Assembly: GCF_041260155.1 (NCBI RefSeq)
Contig: NC_091931.1
Coordinates: 9,777,861-9,841,860 of the forward strand
Length of the DNA stretch: 64,000 nt
Direction: 5' to 3'
Origin: Ptychodera flava
Taxonomy: Eukaryota > Hemichordata > Enteropneusta > Ptychoderidae
Made by a program: the position numbers and the translations under genes. A model generated the notes under the pieces. It was given only the letters and a program-made list of their open reading frames with translations. It was not told the origin of the DNA and searched no databases. The stretch's first letter is position 1. Each line of letters starts with the position of its first letter. Below are positions 36,190-47,558 of the stretch, piece after piece.

Positions 36190-37120
36190 TTGCAGCAAAT
36201 CTTCCGGTAGATACAATCAGTGGAATTAATATGTACAATTCCCTGAACCAAGACTTTCAGTAGATACATTCAATGGAATTTATAAGTGCAGTTCTCTGCA
36301 CCAAAAAGTTTCAGTAGATTCAATCAGTGGAATTTACTTAGTGCAGTTATCTGCACCAAAACTTTTAGTAGATGCAACCAGTTGAATTCACAAGTGCAGT
36401 TCTCCGCAGTAAAACTTTCAGTAGATTTTATAAATGGAATTTACAAGCGCAGTTCCCTGCACCAAAACTTTCAGTAGATACAATCAATGCAAATTGCAAG
36501 TGCAGTTCTCTGCACCAAAACTTTCAGTAGATACAATCAGTGGAATTTACAAGTGCAGTTCTCTGCACCAAATCTTTCAGTAGATTTAATCAATGGAATT
36601 TACAAGTGCAGTTATCTGCACCAAAACTTTTAGTAGATGCAACCAGTTGAATTCACAAGTGCAGTTCTCCGCAGTAAAACTTTCAGTAGATTTTACAAAT
36701 GGAATTTACAAGCGCAGTTCCCTGCACCAAAACTTTCAGTAGATACAATCAATGCAAATTGCAAGTGCAGTTCTCTGCACCAAAACTTTCAGTAGATACA
36801 ATCAGTGGAATTTACAAGTGCAGTTCTCTGCACCAAAACTTTCAGTAGATTTAATCAATGCAAATTACAAGTGCAGTTCTCTGCACCAAAACTTTCAGTA
36901 GATACTATCAATGCAAATTACAAGTGCAGTTCTCTGCACCAAAACTTTCAGTAGATTTAATCAATTGAATTTACAAGTGCAGTTCTCTGCACCAAAACTT
37001 TCAGTAGATACTATCAATGCAAATTACAAGTGCAGTTCTCTGCACCAAAACTTTCAGTAGATACAATCAATGCAAATTTCAAGTGCAGTTATCTGCAGCA
37101 AAACTCAGTAGACACAATCA
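36190..37120. repeat. 53-bp minisatellite with hairpin units inside the transposon
   Basis: About 17 units of 53 bp are present (CAAAACTTTCAGTAGATACA, ATCAATGCAAATTACAA, GTGCAGTTCTCTGCAC). The last segment, GTGCAG-TTCT-CTGCAC, is a perfect 6-bp-stem hairpin and recurs in most units. Two superunits share rarer variants (GCAACCAGTTGAATTCAC, GTTCTCCGCAG), showing block duplication. The array lies between the converging transposase and nuclease genes. Short frames across it are not genes, and unit length and lack of spacers rule out CRISPR. Confidence 0.9.
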
Positions 37121-37181
37121 ATGGTACTTACATATGCATTTATATTTGCAATTATTTATCAATTATATCACATGTATATCC

Positions 37182-40100
37182 TTAAGCAATAGCTAAGAGT
37201 CTTGGCACTACATATTTTTGGAAGAAAACATTCAATTTCTCAACCATATGGAAAAAGTACTGTTCATTATAAGTCACAGTGATAATCTGAATGCCTTGTT
37301 TTGTATAAATCACAAGATCACACTCCTGCAGTTGGTAGATTCCCATCTGTCCCTGTATCTGGGCATAATACATGGATGTATCAGTTAGAGACCATTTCCC
37401 ATCAACTTCCTGGCATCCTTTATCCTTTGCAGCATCCTTTGGTGATTTGTCCCGCCATGCAAATGGACACTTTATTTCCAAGAGCTTTGGCTGATGCTTT
37501 GGTTTACAAAGACATGTGACAACACCATCAGTTGAACAGCCAATAAATGGTCTCCTGTCATCAACTCTGAGACCAGGCACTCTGACATTAAGATGCTTAT
37601 GTTTTCTTCTCTCTATAGCCCTGTACATCTCCCTGGCTTTACCTTCTTTCTTTCGCCCCCACTGTAGCGCTGGTAAATCTTCCGACGGAACGGTTCCCTC
37701 CCCCAGTATTTTGTCAACAGTTTTTGTGGGATCTGCAGATGGATCTTTCAGCAATGTGTTTGCCCGACTTGTAACTTGTCTAAACTGTGATGCTGTTATG
37801 ATACCTTTCCGAAGTTCATGCCAGATAGTGTTCTCATTCTGACCAACTGTTTGTCTTTCTATTAATTCCACCTCCTCTTTTGTGTACTGGACATTTTCAA
37901 CAAACATAGCAGCTAATGTTTGGGTGGATGCTTTAAGATGTTCATTGAGGTGGGTCCTTAAAAACATACGTAACTTGTTCACCATAGCCAGATGTAAACA
38001 AGCTTCTGCAGATTCACTCTCAGGATTATTTCCCAAGGTTGGAGGCATCAACAAAGTTAGAGCAGCTGCTCCTGGTGATATCTGTAAAACATAATGAGAG
38101 CAAATTTGAAGCATAGACATGATATTTCACCACTCTTACAAGTCATCATAATTATTTACACAAAGCAAGTAACTGTATCACCTGAACCACCAAGTTGATC
38201 ATCACCCAGGCAACAAGGATGAACAAGTTATTATATGTGTTGATTTGCCAGAGGATTGTACCAGAAAGAATATTGTTAAAAATACTGAGTCAGACATATT
38301 ACATGTATACTACACTTACCCAGTTTGGTCTGACAGCAACAAATAAACAGAGGCATGACAGTTACAAATGGAGTATCCAAATAGCAAACATGTGATATAA
38401 TTTTGAACAGTATCAAAATAAAATTAAAACCTTAAAAGTTCATCTGCTTTACCTTCAACTGAATGTTCAATCAGAGTTTAACCCTTGATTGCTGTGATTT
38501 TTCCTGCCAGAATTTTAGTGCAACATTTTACTACTTTTTGTGACTTCTGTAAATTTTTATAATTTTTGACTGAATAGAAATCACATTTCATAGCTACACT
38601 TTTTTTAATTAAAATTTTGGCAAAAATCTAAAAAAAATCATCCACTGTACCACTTAAAATGTGGATTCCAGCTCCCCACGCCACTTGAATTTGCTCAGCC
38701 CTGTATATAGCGTACAACACACTTTCCAGCTTACCTGTGCAAGGCCTTTGGCAAACAATTCTTGTTGTATCTGGGATAATGGTGTTCGGTCATCTGGGTG
38801 TCTTGGGTCAAAATCACTGTCCTGTGGTGTATTTAACTGTGGCACTCTATAACTGGAAATGGAGAACAGAACATTGAACAGATGAAATCTATAATATTAT
38901 AAAGGGCCAGTAGCTGTAACTTTATTGGTTTTTAGCTTTTTCCTCTGTATAATATATCAGTTTTTCGTCAACTCCCCAAAAATTAAACATGTGTAGTCTT
39001 CAGCTCATAGACAAAATGAAGACAAAGTGAATGCTATCACTGACATTTGAATTTTGATCAGAAAAGTGTTACTAATCATACCAAAGTAACCAACCAGCAA
39101 CAATTTTTATGTAAAAACTATAGCGTTCATATAAGAGTATCTTTATCAATCAAAAGTGTCTTTCGATTCAAACCGATGCAAACATTTGAAAAATTATACT
39201 GCTTATGGATCAGCGTGCCATCGAAGCCAGTCTTTTCAGTCATGTGATGCAAGAAAATTTTCAGTTGGATAGGAAATTATACATGGTGACTCCAGAAAAA
39301 TTAGCAACTATTCAAACTGACTCAAAAATTTTCTTTGAGTTTGTTAGTCAGAGGGCACACTGTGATCATTCAACAAAGTGGCACTACACTATGAACATTA
39401 TAGAAAAAAACTCACTGTGCTTGTTTGATTTTTAATCTTTTAATTGGAACAGGCTGATCATGTTCCATTGGACGTCTTTTCCAGAGACATGGACCATCTG
39501 TAACTGAGGATTTTTCAAAACTCTCTACTTCATAGAGGGCAGCAGCAACATGGCGACATGCACCATCAGCACTGTAATAAATAAGAACATCACCATTAGT
39601 AAATTTAGTCATTGTATTTTAAATATATTATTAAACAATACTAAATGAAAGATGATATAAGCTGCTAACACTAACAGAGAGACTCTACCGCCTATGGTGT
39701 TTCACAATTAGCAGGATGATATTGGGGAAAATGTGTAATGTGTTACTTTCATAGCCTAGCTTCAAATTTCCTGAGACAAGGGTACATTTAAACAACTTCT
39801 ATATATATTGCTTGGATATTATCACACATGCTATTAATGCAAATATGAAAATATATTTTGAAACATTTAACAATTTATCTCCCAACTTTCCCTGTTAAGC
39901 TGCCATATTTTGGGCTGAACCAATCTAGTATAACATAATCAATCACTCAAATACATATTCAATGTGGGATTTTAATGCAAGCCATTTATACCTTTACACT
40001 CTGCAGTAAATTAGTGGTTGAATTTGATAACCAACATCAACAACCCAGAGCAAATGAAACAAGTCAGTATACCGGTATTGTGGCAGTTTATCTTAGTGTA

Positions 40101-40753
40101 TCTTTTGATGAAAATATCCCAACAATCTTAAATGAACGAGACCCAGCTTTACCATAACGTAAACTTTACATAATTAACAAGATTAATATTGACACTTACC
40201 CTCCAGGACATTCACAGTAGGCAGCCATGATTTCTGAGTGTTCCTTATCCATTAGAAACCATAATGTGTATGTAGACTTACTGAGATAAGTTTTATCTTT
40301 TTGAGTCGGTTTTACCTGGGCTTTAAACGCGCCAAATGTACTGGCTTCTGATATTTGTGTGTACTGTAGGTCGAAGACATGACCATCATAACAAAGTCTG
40401 AAGTCCTCATACGACTTGTAAGCCCTTAGCTTCTTCCTGTCGTAGTCTGATCTGTGACATATCAGATAATTAAAGACGTCGCACAGTCCAAAGTCCGGTA
40501 TAGCACTAAAATCCGTCGAATACCCAGGGAGGTTGAGCGGATTGTCGAAACTGCAGCCAAGATCAGCTAGTCTCTTGGAAACATCTCTCTTGGGATCATG
40601 ACCAGTCATATCTGGGTCTTCCTCAAAACCAGCATCGCGGACAGCCTTGGCGAGAGTAACGAGGATATTTTTGCGGTAGTTCCAAGTTGAGATACCAAAT
40701 TTCCGCAAAAAATCTTTCAACTGTGGAACGGTGAGGTTGTCAAAATCCCCCAT
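37182..40753 (-). CDS. SAP-SWIM-YqaJ nuclease, transposon-encoded, 4 exons, 573 aa
   Basis: Exons on the minus strand are 40753-40200, 39571-39416, 38846-38735 and 38081-37182 (TAA/TAG end at 37182-37184). All junctions are GT-AG and in phase, summing to 574 codons. Residues about 6-40 form a SAP DNA-binding helix pair (LTVPQLKDFLRKFGISTWNY). Residues about 178-193 form a SWIM zinc finger split by intron 1 (YCECPGG then ADGACRHVAAAL, C-x-C...C-x-H). The last exon is a YqaJ/lambda-exonuclease-type PD-(D/E)XK fold: WHELRKGIITASQF, ALQWGRKKEGKAREMY, FIGCSTDGVV, LLEIKCPFAWRDKSP, YYAQIQGQMGIY. The acidic pair and EIK lysine are present, so it should be catalytic. Its role in transposition is inferred. 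It starts about 460 bp inside the right TIR end, which probably holds its promoter. Confidence 0.92.
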
Positions 40754-41216
40754 GTTACTGTTTTATCAAAATTAAGTCGTGATAAACAAAAAAACTCTCG
40801 GCAGACTATGAAAACGAAATCCGAGGACGACGCGACGTCGTCTGCACACAAAGACCGCCATTTTGACTCTGAGTGAAAGTTTGTCCTGTGTGAACTTTGT
40901 CCTGTGTCGATATCGAAAGTACCGAAATGCCGCATCTCGCGAGATTTCATACGAGACGGAAAATCATCTATTGCGTCGTTCGAACTTATTATAGACTCCC
41001 TAGAATATTGTCAATCAGCACAACAACATAGCTTCGGGGGATTTCGGGTGAAAATCAGAACCGATCGTAAAACTTCGGGATGTGAAAAATACACTCGGGA
41101 AATGACATGTTTTTATCGATATCTCGCGATCCGCGCGCAGTCGTCACGTCAAATATCGACCGTTGGCATTAAAAAAATGTGTTTTAAAAATGTTATCAAG
41201 TGGGAGTGCCTCTAAA

Positions 41217-43340
41217 ACCAAAACAATGTTACAGTAAATAATTATCGTAAAACAGAATTGCCTCAGAGGCCAGGGAGTCAAGAAATATAACATTTTAACA
41301 GCCTTGAGTGCACTGGACAAAATGCTTGATATGTGCTTAGTATATTTAAGCAATAATGCACCCTCCCCCGGCCCATAATGGACGAAAGCAAACTTTGCAC
41401 GACATAATGTAGTCGAAGCCGAGTACATTATGGAGTGCAAAGTTTGCCTGAGTCAATTATGGGCCGGGAGGGGTGCATTATTGCTATTATTGTATAGTTT
41501 TGGCAATGTCACTGAATTTGTAGTTGTAGAAAACGAATAAAAAAGGAAATTTAAACTGACTTTGAAGCCAGTGAGCGTGGTCCGGCTTGATCGGCCCCGA
41601 CTCTGTATACTGTATACATTTACATGCACTCCACACTGCACTGCACTGAATACGCACGTTCAACACAAAAAATGAGCCGCACTTTTTTGGTTCAATGTGG
41701 AATTTAAAAAGACGATGTATTTTCGAAGGAAATAAAAAGGAATTGCATCCCTACCGTCTATATCGAACTTGAAACATTACCTTTTAATATCATGCCATTC
41801 AAAAGGCCGACACGGTGAAATGCCAGACATGAAGAAAATGGAATGTTCATGCATCGACATCACCATGATCCGCGAGCTGCATGGTATCAGCTGATCAATA
41901 CAATCATTATTGTCGCTAGTAGTACAGCATTCATTGCAAACGATATCAACAGAGTTCAACAATGTTATTCAAATGTTTATATTTCATTAATAATTGTGCC
42001 TATAAATTTAATTTTCGATGGCTTCTTGAGAAGAGCTATTTTATTTCAGCAAACGAGAAAACTTGACGTAAACGGGTGCTTGAAAGGTACAGTTGACAAA
42101 CATACTGGAGGTTCTCCGTCGCGATATCGTAAACAAGGCAAAGTGAAACCACAGACAAGGAGAAAAAATCGATGAATGAAAGTTGTCTCCGATTACAGTC
42201 AGCGCATCAGGATTGGGTGGCCGAGATGTTAGATCAACGAAGAGTCCACGGTCGTCATGATTGTGGGCAGTAGCTGACCTTGGACCGAACCTTTGAATGG
42301 CTCCCAGTATTTTCCGTAGACAATTCCGGTCAAGGTTGATGACAGCAAGCTGCCGTTGTTGGCCCGTTTACGACAGGTTCGAGTAAGCCTTTCACGCTTG
42401 CATCGTTTACATGGCCACTGACATACATAATATGCCATGTGTCAAACCCAGTATCGTCTAGGAGTTTGCAAGCGTACTGAGTTCTGTTTCACCACCAAGC
42501 GAACCATGTTGTAAACAAACGTAGTAGTACAACCATCATATCGGACGGGGACTGCATGCTGAGCGCGAACCAGACAAAGCAGACGACAAGTGCATGCGGG
42601 AGGACTCAAAATGTGATATTAACGTACAGTAATTCATTATTATCAATATTTTGCACCGTTATCAAGATTTATAGTTTTGTGTATAACATGGTTTATCCGA
42701 TACTTTCTCTCATTTCAAATGCGCAGTCCTCTTTCCGTTTTAAACAAAAACTTGGATTGTTATGCTCGCTGTGGGGCTGCAATGCTGAATAATGGAATAC
42801 ATTGTTAGTAATAATGTGTGGATATGATATCACAAAATTCACTGGTATTGACAAAGCTATAATACAATTACGTATATTGACGTATATGGAACACGATATT
42901 AAGAGCATACGCAATGTATATCTTTGTATATGGAACACTCCAGTGCGTTGATAAGCGTAGCGTATTTCTATGCAGATCATGAGTATACATAATGCAGATC
43001 TTTGCACACTAAGTGTACACTGTACTTTTGCATTTTAGTAGTATACGTACGTGTATACTTAACGTATTTAACACATATACAGAATGAGTATATGTGTATA
43101 TATTGTCGTATATCAAGCATTTTGTCCAGTGGTGATTCTTACATTGTGGCCGTAAACATTTAAATATGTATGGGCTATCTCCTCTAATGGCAACGGACAT
43201 TATCTGCAAGTTTATCATTCTAGGTTTCTAGGGTTTTTTTGTGCGTTATGGAATCATTATTTGTCACTCTCAAATCCTCTATTACTTTTCTACGATACGG
43301 CAATCAGCAGAATGATGCCTCTTCCATTTATGTATTTAAG
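41217..43340. other. RTK intron sequence right of the transposon
   Basis: It begins with the displaced half of the 70-bp duplication. Beyond the hairpin at 41349-41485, no exon or repeat terminus was recognised. Short frames around 41.8-42.8 kb look accidental. Confidence 0.4.
41349..41485. mobile_element. Foldback MITE-like hairpin, about 60-bp arms
   Basis: AGCAATAATGCACCC and its inverted copy form the ends. Inner arm blocks CGGCCCATAAT, GCAAACTTTGCAC and TACATTATG pair in order, with a few mismatches. It can fold into a long stem of about 137 bp. No clear target duplication was found. Confidence 0.7.
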
Positions 43341-43451
43341 GTGGAAGGCATTACAAGTCTTACATGGACTTTGCAAGCGAAATTCGGTGTTTGATAAAAC
43401 TACACGGTCACTTGAACATTGTGGCGTTGAAAGGATTTATCATGCAAAGAG
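43341..43451 (+). CDS. RTK gene, kinase exon 2 (helix C)
   Basis: After acceptor TGTATTTAAG, this exon completes the codon left at 31717. It reads SGRHYKSYMDFASEIRCLIK, then LHGHLNIVALKGFIMQR. The helix-C Glu (FASEI) and the 'H-NIV-L-G' block of subdomain IV are intact. It ends in phase 1 at GTACGG. Confidence 0.93.
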
Positions 43452-43814
43452 GTACGGTCAAAGTTACTTTAATTTCAAGTGTTTCAATCATTATAACTCT
43501 GTTCGGCATAAATATTACGATAGCCGACATTCGAAACAATCATTTTATTGATCGACAATGTAATTCTGATTATTAGGTAAAATGAAAATGAAAACCAGAT
43601 CTTTGGGAAATATTAAAACAAAGAAAGGAATTCAAGGGAACTGTACATCTACATCAATACTTGAAAATATTGAAGAAGTAATCCCAAACACTGTTTACTA
43701 TTTCAACAAGGCGGAATAAGATACTTTGAGATGTAATAGTGAAAAAGAATAGTTTTATTTATCAATTTCTACTGAACCGTATTTCAGAGTAATACATTTC
43801 TGAGCATTTTGCAG

Positions 43815-43969
43815 ACTATAAATGTTTTGTTATGGAGAGTGCGCCACAGGGAGATCTCCTTAATCACCTACGTTGCCATAGATACAAAATGACAGAAGAG
43901 AAAAATAAGGAATTGCTTTGCTACACACAGCACATAACTCGAGGAATGCAGTACATGAAGAGTAAACAG
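43815..43969 (+). CDS. RTK gene, kinase exon 3 (hinge, helix E)
   Basis: The exon lies between GCAG and GTGATG. It reads DYKCFVMESAPQGDLLNHLR, then YKMTEEKNKELLCYTQHITR and GMQYMKSKQ. It contains the hinge ('VMESAPQGDLLNHL') and the 'A-QI--GM-YL' helix E equivalent. It is entered in phase 1 and ends in phase 0. Confidence 0.92.
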
Positions 43970-44201
43970 GTGATGCAATTACGAAATGTAAATTTTTTTC
44001 TCATTTTTTGCGATCTTAGACGCACACACATGTGTAACATGGACGCACCCAAATCGACTGACTCACTCGGCATGATCAGCGGGTATATTGTTTTCCAATG
44101 ATGTATGACAGCTTTTCCAAAATGAAATGTAAGGTCGCAAGTTTTTTAGAAACTTGCCTGTCGCAGAAATCTAATGTACTTTTCCGTTGCATACAACAAA
44201 G

Positions 44202-44327
44202 ATTCTACACAGAGACTTGTCCTCGAGGAATATTTTACTGTTTGATGACAAAGTTGCCAAAATAAGTGACTTCGGTCTCAGCAGAGATGTCAAAGAAAGT
44301 GGAGGAGTGTTCGTAGAAACGCCATGG
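44202..44327 (+). CDS. RTK gene, kinase exon 4 (catalytic and Mg loops)
   Basis: This 126-bp exon is phase 0-0, between AACAAAG and GTAAGT. It reads [17 protein letters not shown], then [23 protein letters not shown] (catalytic Asp and Asn) and DFG are intact. HRDLSSRN instead of HRDLAARN is a known RTK variation. The activation segment is short and lacks the usual paired Tyr. Confidence 0.95.
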
Positions 44328-44597
44328 GTAAGTCATTTAACTTGATATGTTGACATATTTCGTTTGGAACAAAGCAATGTTGAACTCTTCGATTCGCGCA
44401 TTACTTCGAATTCAGACCTTATTCTGACCTTCCAAAATTTGAATACTAGATGGAGCTGATATGGAATTTTGGGGTGTTGCGAATTCGAATATTTAGTGTA
44501 TACTGATTGTTAGGATGAAGATCAGTCTATGACAATTCTAAACTCGCGATTGAATTCTAAATTCTTCTGAATCAATGTAACTTTTAACTATCGACAG

Positions 44598-44680
44598 GCC
44601 GAAGGAAAAACTGCGATACCATTAAGATGGATGCCACCTGAATTTCTCACCCGGGGAGAGTTCCATTTCAAAAGTGATGT
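44598..44680 (+). CDS. RTK gene, kinase exon 5 (P+1 loop)
   Basis: This 83-bp exon has acceptor TATCGACAG and donor GTAAGG. It reads AEGKTAIPLRWMPPEFL, then FHFKSDV. 'LRWMPPEF' is the tyrosine-kinase P+1/APE region with Pro for Ala. It ends in phase 2 and is completed by the next exon to 'SDVWSFGV'. Confidence 0.94.
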
Positions 44681-45038
44681 GTAAGGACAAATAATTCTAC
44701 ATCAATGAGCTCAATACTTTATGATGCTCCAGAAAGTGACATTAACACGCAAACAATCTTACACTCCTACGAATTATGCACAAACATCTTCACAACGTTA
44801 CTATATTCCTTTGATCAATATTTCCTGGCAAATACGAAACCTTCATGCAGAACGCCAATAGTAATTTCGATGAAATGGGTTTTATCTTTGAGTGTGTAAG
44901 TGAAGCTTCGCACTAAGCTTCTTACTATGTAAGGCAATTATAATGTCTAATGGATAGCAGAATTTTCTAATTAAAGTTTACATCAACCATGAACTTTTTC
45001 AATATGGCTATTTTTCTGTACCCTTTTTTGTATTACAG

Positions 45039-45079
45039 GTGGTCTTTCGGCGTGGTATTTTGGGAAGTCGCCACTCGTG
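45039..45079 (+). CDS. RTK gene, kinase exon 6 (subdomain IX, 41 bp)
   Basis: This very short exon lies between TATTACAG and GTATGT. It completes the Val codon and reads WSFGVVFWEVATR, the invariant D-x-W-S-x-G helix F. It ends in phase 1. Confidence 0.93.
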
Positions 45080-45272
45080 GTATGTTTGTGACATGTACTG
45101 ATTTGTAATTGGTCATATCAAAATACATATGTTACGCCAGCAATAACAAATGTTTTATTATAATTTGCTGTAGCTGTACGTAATGTTTTGTGGTGTATTG
45201 CACTTCTCGCAGAGTGAAGTGATGTGACAGGCACTGATCACTCATCAATAGAAAATCGTTTTCCTGTTGTAG

Positions 45273-45405
45273 GTCTTGCAAGAATTATGGGATATGTTCT
45301 ACATACAGGTGGAGTCCCGTTCGAAGAGGATACGTCTTACCAGTTCGTTCGTAGGATTGCTCGTGGGGACAGGTTACCAAAACCGGAGATGTGCACAGAT
45401 GAAGC
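45273..45405 (+). CDS. RTK gene, kinase exon 7 (helices F-G)
   Basis: The exon lies between TGTTGTAG and GTGAGT. It reads GLARIMGYVLHTGGVPFEED, then TSYQFVRRIARGDRLPKPEM. It contains the 'GG-P+--------I--G-R---P' block. The stretch ARIMGYVLH is longer than usual between helix F and 'GG-PF'. It ends in phase 2. Confidence 0.92.
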
Positions 45406-45709
45406 GTGAGTTATTGCTCTTTGCCAGATGGTCCGTTTCTTATCCTGTGTAAAGTAGAACAGCTAAAATATAAAATTCCAGCAGGTCCTGTTCAACGTCA
45501 TCTATTGTCATAGTATCCTGTTTATTGAAGGCAACCCGTTGTGATAGTAACCATGCAATTGAAAAATTCTACCAATAATTTTATCCCAGTAGGTTTTGCT
45601 GGAAAAATTAAGTAACCTAAAACTTACACTCCTACTTGGTACAACTTTGCCGCCTTTTGTTTCATTACATTTCACATATGAGGCTCCACTTAAAAAGCTC
45701 TGTAATTTT

Positions 45710-47444
45710 TAGCTCACGTGTGTAAACACGTGGGCTAATGTCATAGCGATGTCTGGCTGTCTGTCCGTGTGTGTGTGTGTTAGTGTGTGTGTGCAGTGTG
45801 TGTGTCTGTCTGTCTGTTTACACGATAACTCAAAAACGCCTGAACGGATTCAGGTCAGATTTGGTACACAGATACCATATGCTACTTGCAAGAACTGATT
45901 AGATTTTGGTTAGTTTGATTTGCATATTAATGAAGTCATGCAATATTGTTTTTTTCCGTACAATGGTTTCCCTATGGAGAATGTAATGACAGTGTAGACA
46001 TATATCAAGAAATACTGCACAAAATTTCATGAAACTTTTTACAGATGACCATCTAAGAACATTATGATGATACTGCGAGTGTCATGTCAATTATATTCTC
46101 ATTTGCATATTTAATGAACTTTTGTTATTAGCGAGATAACTCTCACTTTCCTGCACCAAACTTGATGATATTTGCAACAGAAATTGATCTGATATATACC
46201 TAATTGTAGTTAGAAGCATTTGGCAGTGTCAAGTTAATAAATAGCTCATTTGCATATTTTATGAAGGTTTGTAATTAGTCATATAACTCCCATATAACTT
46301 CACCAAATGTAATGAAATCTGCTGCATATACTGATCTGACTATTATCTGACTGTAGTGTAAAGCATTTAGTAGTGTGAAATTAATTAAGGGTTGATTTGC
46401 ATATTTAATGAACTTTGTAATTAGGTATATAACTCTGAAATAACGGCACCCAAGTCAGTGACATTGGGTACAGATATTGTTTTGATAAATAGCTAATTGT
46501 ACTGAGAAGTATTTGGCAGTGTCAACTTAACAAATAGGTCATTTGCATATTTTATGAAGTTTTGTAATTAGTGATATAACTCCAAAATAACTGCACAAAA
46601 TGTGATGAAATCTGCTGCAGATACTGATCCGACAGATATCTAATTGTGGTGTAGAGCATTTAGTTGTGTGAAGTTAATTAAGGTTCATTTGCATATTTAA
46701 TGAACTTTATAAATACTGATATTACTCCAAAATTACAGCGTTAAATTTGATAAAACTTGCTACAGATGTTGATCTGATAAATATCCAATTGTACTGAGAA
46801 GCATTGAGCAGTGTCAAGTTAATAACTAGCTCATTTGCATACTTCATGAAGTCTTAAAATTAGTCATATAACTCCGAAATAACAACATCAAATGTGATGA
46901 AAACTGTTGCACATACTGATACGACAGATATCTAACTGTATTGTAAAGCATTTAGTTGTGTAAAGTTAATTAAGGGTTCATTTGCACATTTAATAAACTT
47001 TTTAATTAGGTATATACCTCTGAAATTGCGGCACCAAAATTTTGTGAAACGTGCTACAGATATTGATTTGATAAATATTTAATTGTGCTATGAATCATTG
47101 AACAGTGTCAAGTTAATTTAGGGTTTATTTGCATATTTAATGAACTTTGTAATTAGTGACATTACTCTAAAATTATAGCATTAAATTAAATAAAACTTGC
47201 TATAAATGTTGATCTGATAGATATCTAATTGTCCCAAAAAGCATTGAGCAGTGTCAAGTTAATGAACAGCTCATTTGCATATTAAATAAATTTTTGTAAT
47301 TAGTGATTAAACTCCGAGAGTACTGTGCGAAGTTGAAAAAACCTGCTATATATAGTGATAACATATATCTCATTGTCCTGTGAAGCGCACTACTATTAAT
47401 GAACCTGTTGTAAAACACGTGAGCATATTCAGTTCATATCTGGT
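45710..47444 (+). mobile_element. Full 'GCTCACGTG' family element with 146-147-bp internal repeats
   Basis: It starts GCTCACGTGTGTAAACACGTG (about 45713), then GATGTCTGGCTGTCTGTC and a GT microsatellite. The body is a tandem array in which ATTTGCATAT recurs near 46100, 46247, 46394, 46540, 46686, 46832, 46979, 47126 and 47271. Alternate units resemble each other more, giving a 293-bp dimer. It ends GTTGTAAAACACGTGAGCAT then TCATATCTGGTT. The ends form short inverted repeats (GCTCACGTGT...ACACGTGAGC). No coding sequence was seen. It ends about 18 bp before the next RTK exon. Confidence 0.8.
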
Positions 47445-47461
47445 TATATTTTTTATTTTAG

Positions 47462-47558
47462 ATATCATATTATGTGCAAATGCTGGGAGAGATCATTGGA
47501 AATGAGACGTTCAGCAGAGCAGTTGACAGTAGACCTAAAATTACTAATCGAAGGCCAG
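47462..47558 (+). CDS. RTK gene, kinase exon 8 (C-lobe end)
   Basis: Acceptor TTTTATTTTAG and donor GTAAGG. It reads YHIMCKCWERSLEMRRSAEQ, then LTVDLKLLIEGQ. It matches 'Y-IM--CW---P--RP-F--L---L', the terminal helices of tyrosine kinases; the Pro-Arg-Pro is replaced by EMRRS. The acceptor's pyrimidine tract starts right after the repeat end at 47444. It ends in phase 0. Confidence 0.92.

Larger units (their letters stand above)
31814..41212. mobile_element. Two-gene DNA transposon (ISL2EU/Harbinger-like), 9.4 kb, apparently whole
   Basis: Ends GTGGCACTCCCATTTCGTAA (31814) and, inverted, GAGGCACTCCCACTTGATAA (41212). The TIRs match over about 105 bp, including AATGCCAACGGTCGATATTT and GAGATATCGATAAAAACATG. 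TAAA lies immediately outside both ends (31810-31813 and 41213-41216), a candidate TSD. Inside are a + strand THAP-DDE_4 transposase, a convergent - strand SAP-SWIM-YqaJ nuclease, and a 53-bp minisatellite between their 3' ends. A transposase with a second YqaJ-type protein is known from ISL2EU elements; assignment is by architecture. No disabling lesion is evident in the nuclease. One splice phase is unresolved in the transposase. Confidence 0.85.

Noticed and set aside
36190-37120. Regular hairpin repeats resembling a CRISPR array
   Set aside because: Units are contiguous with no unique spacers, and the context is a eukaryotic transposon.
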